Origin: Diphasiastrum complanatum
Lineage: Eukaryota; Streptophyta; Lycopodiopsida; Lycopodiales; Lycopodiaceae
Direction: 5' to 3'
Assembly (NCBI GenBank): GCA_029204225.1
Contig: CM055107.1
Coordinates: 49,470,546 to 49,534,545 of the forward strand
Length of the DNA: 64,000 nucleotides
Shown: positions 57,850-64,000 of the stretch, one piece after another
Position numbering within the stretch: position 1 is the first letter of the stretch
Layout of the letters: every line of letters begins with the position of its first letter
The notes under the pieces: model-generated
Told to the model about the DNA's origin: nothing
Database searches by the model: none
What the model saw: only the letters and a program-made list of their open reading frames with translations
Program-made: the position numbers and the translations under genes

Positions 57850-58526
57850 CCTAGGAATAAATAGATAAATAGTGTTTGATCAGAAATTATAAATATTGTT
57901 TATAGTAGATTTTTAAAATTATTTAAGACAGTGTATGTGTGTGTTTGAGAGGATGTGTATGTGTTTTGAATTTTGCATTCATCTACAATTTAGGTTAATA
58001 GACAAATAGATATACATAATGTTGGGTAGTAATAGATTGTTACATTTATAATGTGTATGTGAGAGAGAGAGAAAAAAAAAAGATGTGTGTGTGTTTAACA
58101 TTTTGCATTGATTTAAAATTTAAGATTATAGATAAATACATAGTCTATGGTAGTAATAGATTGTTAGATTTTTATTTATTTAGGACTAAGAACGATAGAT
58201 GAAAGAGAGGGAGAGAGAGAGAGAGTGTGTGTGTTTTTGTGAACATGTTTAGCATTTTACGTTGATCTAAGATTTGAGATATATATATATATATATATAA
58301 GGGGGTGGAGAGAAGAGGGAAGAAGTGTGTATGTTGTGTCTTGCATTTTGAATTTAAGATAATAGAGAGAGAGAGAGATAGTGTGTGTGTGATTTGATTA
58401 AGATTTAGATGAATAGATTGTGTGTGTGTGTGTGTGTGTGTGTGTTATATATATTATGCATTAGTTTAGGGTATTTAAGAGTGATAGATAAATAAAAAGT
58501 ATTTGATAGAAAATTTATAATAGATT

Positions 58527-58562
<36 letters not shown>

Positions 58563-58640
58563 AAGTGTGTGTGTGTGTGTGTGCGTGTGTGTTTTGATTA
58601 AGATTTATAGTAGATAACTAGATAGTGTTTGATGGTAATT
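57850..58640. repeat. Minisatellite with nested GT, GA and TA tracts
   Basis: About five degenerate units of ~130-180 bp, each with GATAGATAAATA, a (GA)n then (GT)n tract and a TTTTGCATTGATTTAAAATT-like phrase. Longest tracts: (TA)~9 near 58280, (GT)~11 near 58421-58444, (GA)~14 near 58530-58557. Confidence 0.8.
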
Positions 58641-59320
58641 GTATGTTTGAATTTGCTTATAATAATGGTTCAATTGTATAAAATAGTGTTATTTTTTAAT
58701 TGCTTGTGCATGTGAAAAAAATATTCAAAAAATAAGAGAGCAAGCGTTTAAAGAGCAAGCAATTGCATGTTTGCACTTAAGCTTTGAGTGAGTTTACCGG
58801 TGAGTTTGTGTTGTTTCAATTTGTTTTATTATTATAATACGTTATCTAACATAGTAAAAAATTAAATGTAATTCATAATTTTCATTTTGTTCAAAGCAAT
58901 ATCGTATTTTACCGCATACACTAGCAATTAATCATTATGAAAAGGTGAAATGTAGATAATTAAAATCCCCAAACCTAGGAAGGTGTGTAGCCCTTACTTT
59001 TCTCCTGTTAAAGGGAAGGTTCTAATCTTTCCAACTTGCATGGAAAAACTTACATGCCGCAGGGAGGGAATATGTGGTGACATTCTGAAACAAGACATAA
59101 CCACAAGGTTTGGGTATTATAATTATCACATTCAACTCTATCTATAAAGTTATACATAAAAAGTATTACGATGAATATTTAAAAAAAAATGAGTGCAAGT
59201 GAATTTAAGTATTAATAATCATAGATCACTCTCATCATTTACATCATTTTCATCATCACACAAGACTTGACACTTATCTGAATATAGGTCTAGGTATAAT
59301 CATAAATTTTCAATCGTGTC
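58641..59320. other. Intergenic, nothing recognised
   Basis: AT-rich spacer left of the CACTA transposase tail. Confidence 0.4.
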
Positions 59321-59323
59321 TCC

Positions 59324-61295
59324 TTAATGATGTGAGCTATACTCATATTCAATCTCTTCTTCTTCTAATTCTATCTCATCCAAATGTGGGGGCCTCAAAT
59401 TACTCCCAATTTGGTCTTGTACGATCGTAGGAATCTCATCATTTCGATTTGTACCTTCTTCTCCCACCATTTCGACATCATTTGGAGTCTGGATGAGTGG
59501 TTCAGGTTCTTCCAAAATGTCGCCAAAATTGGGTGGTGGTTCGTATCCAATTCAACAATATCTTTTCCTTCAAACACACGTCGTTTTCTTGCATTAAGTT
59601 GGATCACATACCACCATCTTGGGTCGATTCGATTTGGATGGAATATAATCTACCAAAGAATCAAAAAAAATTAACTTAGTCTTATAAGATTGATACATAA
59701 ATAATTGGATTGCGAATATTAATGACATTGAAATTTTAGAGTCTCACTTGTTCGCAATGTCGTGGCAATACTAAAGTGTCATGAGAGTCCATCGATATAC
59801 ATTTTGTTGAGTCGATTTGAAAAAACTTTGAGTTATCATTTCTAATCATGGCATTGCTTCCACGATAGATGACCTTAAGCCATTTTACGTCAAAAATAAA
59901 GTATTTGTCGTTAGTCTCGTATTCGACTTCATAAATATGTCGCAATGTGCCGACATAGTCTAGGTCACCCAAAATGACATTAGGGTCCCTCGCACTAGAA
60001 CGACTCTCTTATTGAAAGTTGGCCATTATACCACAATCATATGTACGTCGCTTGTTGTCAACTCTCTCAACACGGTAATGGTGTCCATATGCCCACATGG
60101 CAGTGTATGATGTATACTAAAACACAAAAAAAAAAACAAATGTGTGTAATCAGAAATACTATTCATATATTACACTAACCTTCAATTCACATCTGCAAAC
60201 AAATTCTCATTCTAATTCGGTCACTTCTTCTTTGCATTCAGATGCTTTTAGCAATGTATCAAAAACTCATTCACGAGAGCATTTGGCTCGAAAGGTTTGT
60301 CGTTCTCCAACGCCCTTATTCTTCTTTGATTGATATTTCTTCTTCGTTTCAATGTTATGTTTCTTTTCTTTTTGGCTTCCGTTGAAATCCATTTTTCCAT
60401 TTGTCCAAAATTATTTAATATGAATGTGTCAATTTTCTCTTTTAATTGAGGTGAAAGTCTTTTTTGCACACCATTTCCTTGTGGTACTTCACCCTTAGCA
60501 CGTTCTTCTTCTTCACACCACATTTTTTGTCTCACAAAGCTGTTCAAAACTTTTATAAAGCGCTCAAGGTAGAACATCCATCTCGTGTGCACATGTCCTG
60601 CAATTGATACTTCTTCGACCAAATGCACTAGAAGATGAACTTGTATATCCAAAAAGGAAGTTGGAATCTCTCTTTCTAACAAACATACCATTTCGATCAT
60701 TTGGATTTTCATGGAATCTAATCCACTATTTTATACTTTTTTTGAGGAAATCCACATTAGGTTGTTTAACTTACTTCTAATTCACTAAATAGTACATTAG
60801 GTTGTTTAACACATAAAAATATTGAAATAACACATATTTATACAAGTGCTTAAAAAAATATACAAACCTAATCATCGATGACAAATTGTAAAGCATATTT
60901 CGTACGTCATCGTTGAAGAGACCTCAAATAAAAAGTGGAAATATGAATTGCAACATCTTATGCCAATCATGTGATTTCAATCCACTTAATTTACCATCTT
61001 TGGTAAATGATTTTCATAAAGAATCTGCATAGCCTGTTGGAGTTCTCATTTGTTCTATGACATGTTTAACATATGAGAGTTGCTCTTTTGTAAGAATCCA
61101 CGGCACGCTAGGTAGAATCTCATCTCCACATTCGGTGTATTGAATCCAATAGGGTCTTTTCACATCGGCTGCTTGTAGATCTTTACGAGCTATAGAGTTG
61201 TCTTTTATGCCAATGATGTGGTTCCATAAGGATTCACCGACATTTTTGAATATGTGCATAGGATCCAATAGATGGGTCAATGATTCTTCATGCAT
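59324..61295 (-). pseudogene. CACTA TNP2-like transposase, C-terminal two thirds
   Basis: On minus from the right: HLLDPMHIFKNVGESLWNHI and ILPSVPWILTKEQLSYVKHV (61295-61014), continuing with KDGKLSGLKSHDWHKMLQFI (to ~60870), all Transposase_21. DUF4218 follows (EREIPTSFLDIQVHLLVHLV, HTRWMFYLERFIKVL; 60712-60500) with a Lys/Arg-rich extension. Next comes the DUF4216 region (MWAYGHHYRVERVDNKRR near 60090, then YFIFDVKWLKVIYRG and LPRHCEQV, 59972-59736). The acidic tail (LDEIELEEEEIEYEY) ends at 59324. Gaps between blocks look like introns. The 5' third is absent; at 61296 the sequence switches to a Copia element. Few stops, so it is better preserved than the copy at 3540-5590. Confidence 0.88.
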
Positions 61296-64000
61296 AGTTG
61301 CTGATCAGAAAGGGAACATTGTAGTAGAAGGAGTAAGGGAGGACAATTTGTTTAAATTGTACTCTCAAATGTCTCCAACTACTATGCTAGCATATGGAAA
61401 CAAATGCACTGATCCAACAATTTGGCATAAAAGATTTGGCCATGTTGGATTAAGTTCCCTGGAAGTTTTGAAGGCACAAAATTTGGTTCAAGATTTTCAT
61501 ATTAAGTTGCCCTCCAAACTATCTTTATGCGAATCCTGCATATTTGGGAAGCAACATAGAAATCCCTTTCCTAAGGAATCTCACTCACGTGCAACTAACA
61601 CATTAGAGTTAGTGCACTCGGACATTTGTGGTCCGATTCAGACACTTTCCTTTGATGGAGCAAAATACTTCATCACCTTCATTGATGATTTTTCCCGATA
61701 TACTGTTGTATATTTTCTGAAAGTTAAATCAGAAGCATTTAAATTCTTTAAAGATTACAAGGTGTTTGTTGAAAAGAAACTGGTAAATCTTTATTGAAGT
61801 TGAGATGTGACAATGGAGGAGAGTACATTTCAACCGCATTCAATCGATTTTGTGCTGATCATGGCATAGCTCGACAATATATAGTACCGTATTCTCCACA
61901 ACAAAATGGTGTTGCTGAGAGAAAGAATCGGACTTTGGTTGAAAGTGCTAGGTGTATGTTGAAAGATTCTAATCTTTCTAATAAATTTTGGGCAGAAGCA
62001 ATTGCAACAGAAACATATGTGCAAAACTTATTGCCAACAGTTGCTGTGCCTGGAAAAACTCCGTATGAAGGCTGGTGTGGTAAGAAACCGTCGGTCTCTC
62101 ACCTAAGGTCTTTTTGTTGCACTGCTTATGCCCATATTCCTAAAGAAAAGCGAAAGAAACTTGATAACAAGAGTGTCAAGTGTATTATGCTTGGTTACAG
62201 TACTGAATCTAAAGGATACAGACTATATAACCCAGCTACAGGCAAAATAACTGTTAATCGTGGTGTTATTCTGGATGAGATGTGAGTTTTGTCAAAAATA
62301 GTGGGAGAAGATTCAACAATTAACACTGATTCAAATGAGGTTGTGTGGGAGCTTGAACATTTGAAACATGATATTCCCACTGAGCCTGCAACTGAACCAG
62401 ATGAGGAACTAGTGGTAGATATTAATAATGGGGAAGGAAATTCTGCTCCTCCTATTGATGATCCTCCAGCTAGTTCTTCTGCAAGTTCTCCTACATTGAG
62501 AAGATCTACTAGAGAAAAGAGACCATCCATAAAGGCCTTGGAGTTAGGATGGAGGTTTTATTTTGCCTTAAGTGCATCAACTGATTCAGAGCCTCAAACT
62601 TTGAAACAAGCACTTAAAAGTTCACATGCTGAAGAGTGGAAAGAGACATTAGACACTGAGTTTGATTCGCTTATTAAAAACAATACATGGTCACTAACAT
62701 CACTTCCAAGTAATAGGAAGGTTGTTGGTTGTAAATGGCTCTTTAAACAGAAGTTTAAAGCATATGGTTCATTAGATCGATATAAAGCTCGATTAGTGGC
62801 CAAAGGATATTCACAAGTCGAAGGCATCAATTATAATGATACATTCTCACCGGTTGTCAAGATGACTTCCATCAAAACCTTACTTGCAATTGTTGCAGCT
62901 AAGGACATGTTTATACATCAGATGATGTAAAAACAGCCTAGGAGAAGAGATTTATATGCAAAACTGGAAGGATACATTAACCTTGGGAATGAGAGTCTAG
63001 TTTGTAAACTACACAAAACTATTTATGGACTAAAACAGTCACATAGAGCTTGGTATCAGCGTATAGATGCTTATCTAAAGTCAGAAGGATTTAGTGATGG
63101 ACATGCAGATTCAAATATCTATGTCCGACAGAAGCAAAGTTCATTGGTAATTATAGCATTATATGTTGATGATGCTATACTAGTGAGCAATGATCTCACT
63201 TTTATGAACTATTCAAGTCAATATTATCTTCTGAGTTTGAGATGGTAGACTATGGTGATCTACACTATTGTCTAGGTATTCAAGTTAAAAGGAATAAGCA
63301 GCTTAAGACAATACACCTCAGCTAGAAGAAATATATACAAGAATCATTACAGAAGTTTGCAATGACTAACTGTAAGCTTGTGAGCACACCTATGGAGAAC
63401 AACTTGAAGTTATCCAAAGATATGTGTCCACAAAACAAAGAACAACAAGAACTGATGGAAGAAATTCCATATCAAAGTGTTGTTGGCAGGTTAATGTATG
63501 CTGCAATATCTACTAGACCTGATATTGCTTTTGCAGTTAGTGTTGTCAGTCAGTTTCTAAGTAATCCTGGTCATCTTCATTGGATAGCTGTTAAGAGAAT
63601 ACTTAGATATTTGAGTGGAACTTCTAGTTTTGGTATTACATTAAGTCAAAATGTTTCTAACAATGTATTAAGATTAATTTATGTGATGTGGACTGGGCAG
63701 GTGATATTAATGAAAGAAGGTCGACATCAGGATATTGTTTCATGCTTGGTTCTGGAGTTATTTCTTGGACAAGTAAGAAGCAGCCAACTATATCTCTTTC
63801 CAATGCAGAAGCTGAGTATGTAGCAGTATGTCAGACAACCAAAGAAATTATATGGTTAAGGAGATTACTCAATAATCTCTTAACTTCCCAAGAACATCAA
63901 CGAACAATTCTTAAATGTGATAGCAAGAGTTGCATTGCTATGACGATTCAATATCACTTTGTTCGACATCAAGTTGCAGATGGCAAAGAACAATTGGATT
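61296..64000 (+). pseudogene. Copia integrase-RT-RNase H, truncated both sides
   Basis: Begins abruptly in the pre-integrase (VREDNLFKLYSQ), then IWHKRFGHVGLSSLEVL, CESCIFGKQH, integrase core FITFIDDFSRYT, and after a one-base shift at 61795 RCDNGGEYIS, PYSPQQNGVAERKN, LVESARCML (D, D, E present). Linker with RRSTREKRP, RT fingers VVGCKWLFKQKF and KARLVAKGYSQ, then HQM and a small deletion at 62925-62945, YGLKQSHRAWYQ, ALYVDDAILVSND, LHYCLGIQVK, VGRLMYAAISTRPDIAFAV. RNase H: DWAGDINERRSTSGY, SNAEAEYVAV and CDSKSCIAM, after which about 16 residues before QYHFVRHQ are deleted. The element continues beyond the window. Intact catalytic sites but several frameshifts. Confidence 0.9.

Overview
This window reads as nuclear DNA of a land plant with a repeat-rich genome. 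The evidence is a spliced plant-type GH9 endoglucanase, Arabidopsis-type telomere-like CCCTAAA tracts, Ty1/Copia and Ty3/Gypsy retrotransposons primed by initiator tRNA-Met, and many CACTA (En/Spm) transposase fragments. The species cannot be fixed from sequence alone. The CACTA transposases have a HIFKNV-type motif where I recall angiosperm copies having HIEKNV, which weakly hints at a non-angiosperm (inference only). About 90% of the window is transposable-element debris, and I recognise only one intact host gene.

Layout: 0-3.1 kb holds a CACTA terminus, a non-coding repeat and a truncated Copia element with a ~189 bp LTR. 3.5-8.0 kb holds divergent CACTA genes (TNP2-like on minus, a second-ORF/TNPA-like gene on plus) and a dense CACGCGTGG palindrome array. 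8.1-9.6 kb and 21.8-24.1 kb are further copies of the non-coding repeat. 9.7-11.1 kb has an ORF with a duplicated 64-residue unit and an LTR. 13.2-19.2 kb is one almost complete minus-strand Copia element with 275 bp LTRs, TSD, PBS and PPT. 19.2-21.2 kb has tandem, telomere-like, TTTCCTAG-motif and (CT)n repeats. 24-27 kb is rearranged Copia material.

28.0-30.7 kb (minus) is the GH9 beta-1,4-glucanase gene: eight exons, consistent splice sites and phases, signal peptide, all catalytic residues. It is flanked by a ~190 bp inverted repeat pair and has a tRNA-derived SINE-like insertion about 0.4 kb upstream.

32.3-42.9 kb mixes Gypsy protease and reverse transcriptase fragments, Copia pieces, LTR copies and a 1.86 kb inverted-repeat element with ~360 bp arms that may carry a captured promoter and signal-peptide exon. 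44.1-45.6 kb is a CACTA end with a motif array and a transposase fragment split by a 515 bp hAT-like insertion. 46.6-48.4 kb is a tandem-duplicated TTTAGGG-like region with Copia integrase remnants. 49.8-54.5 kb has a minus Copia fragment with LTR, then a Copia-derived element whose gag is split by a 410 bp solo LTR and whose integrase is replaced by unrecognised open coding sequence. 57.8-58.6 kb is a microsatellite-rich minisatellite. 59.3-61.3 kb is a minus-strand TNP2, abutting at 61.3 kb a plus-strand Copia polyprotein that runs off the window.

The GH9 enzyme probably acts in the cell wall. The rest is mostly decayed; many premature stops sit at conserved Trp codons (TGG to TGA/TAG), as expected from cytosine deamination of silenced repeats.
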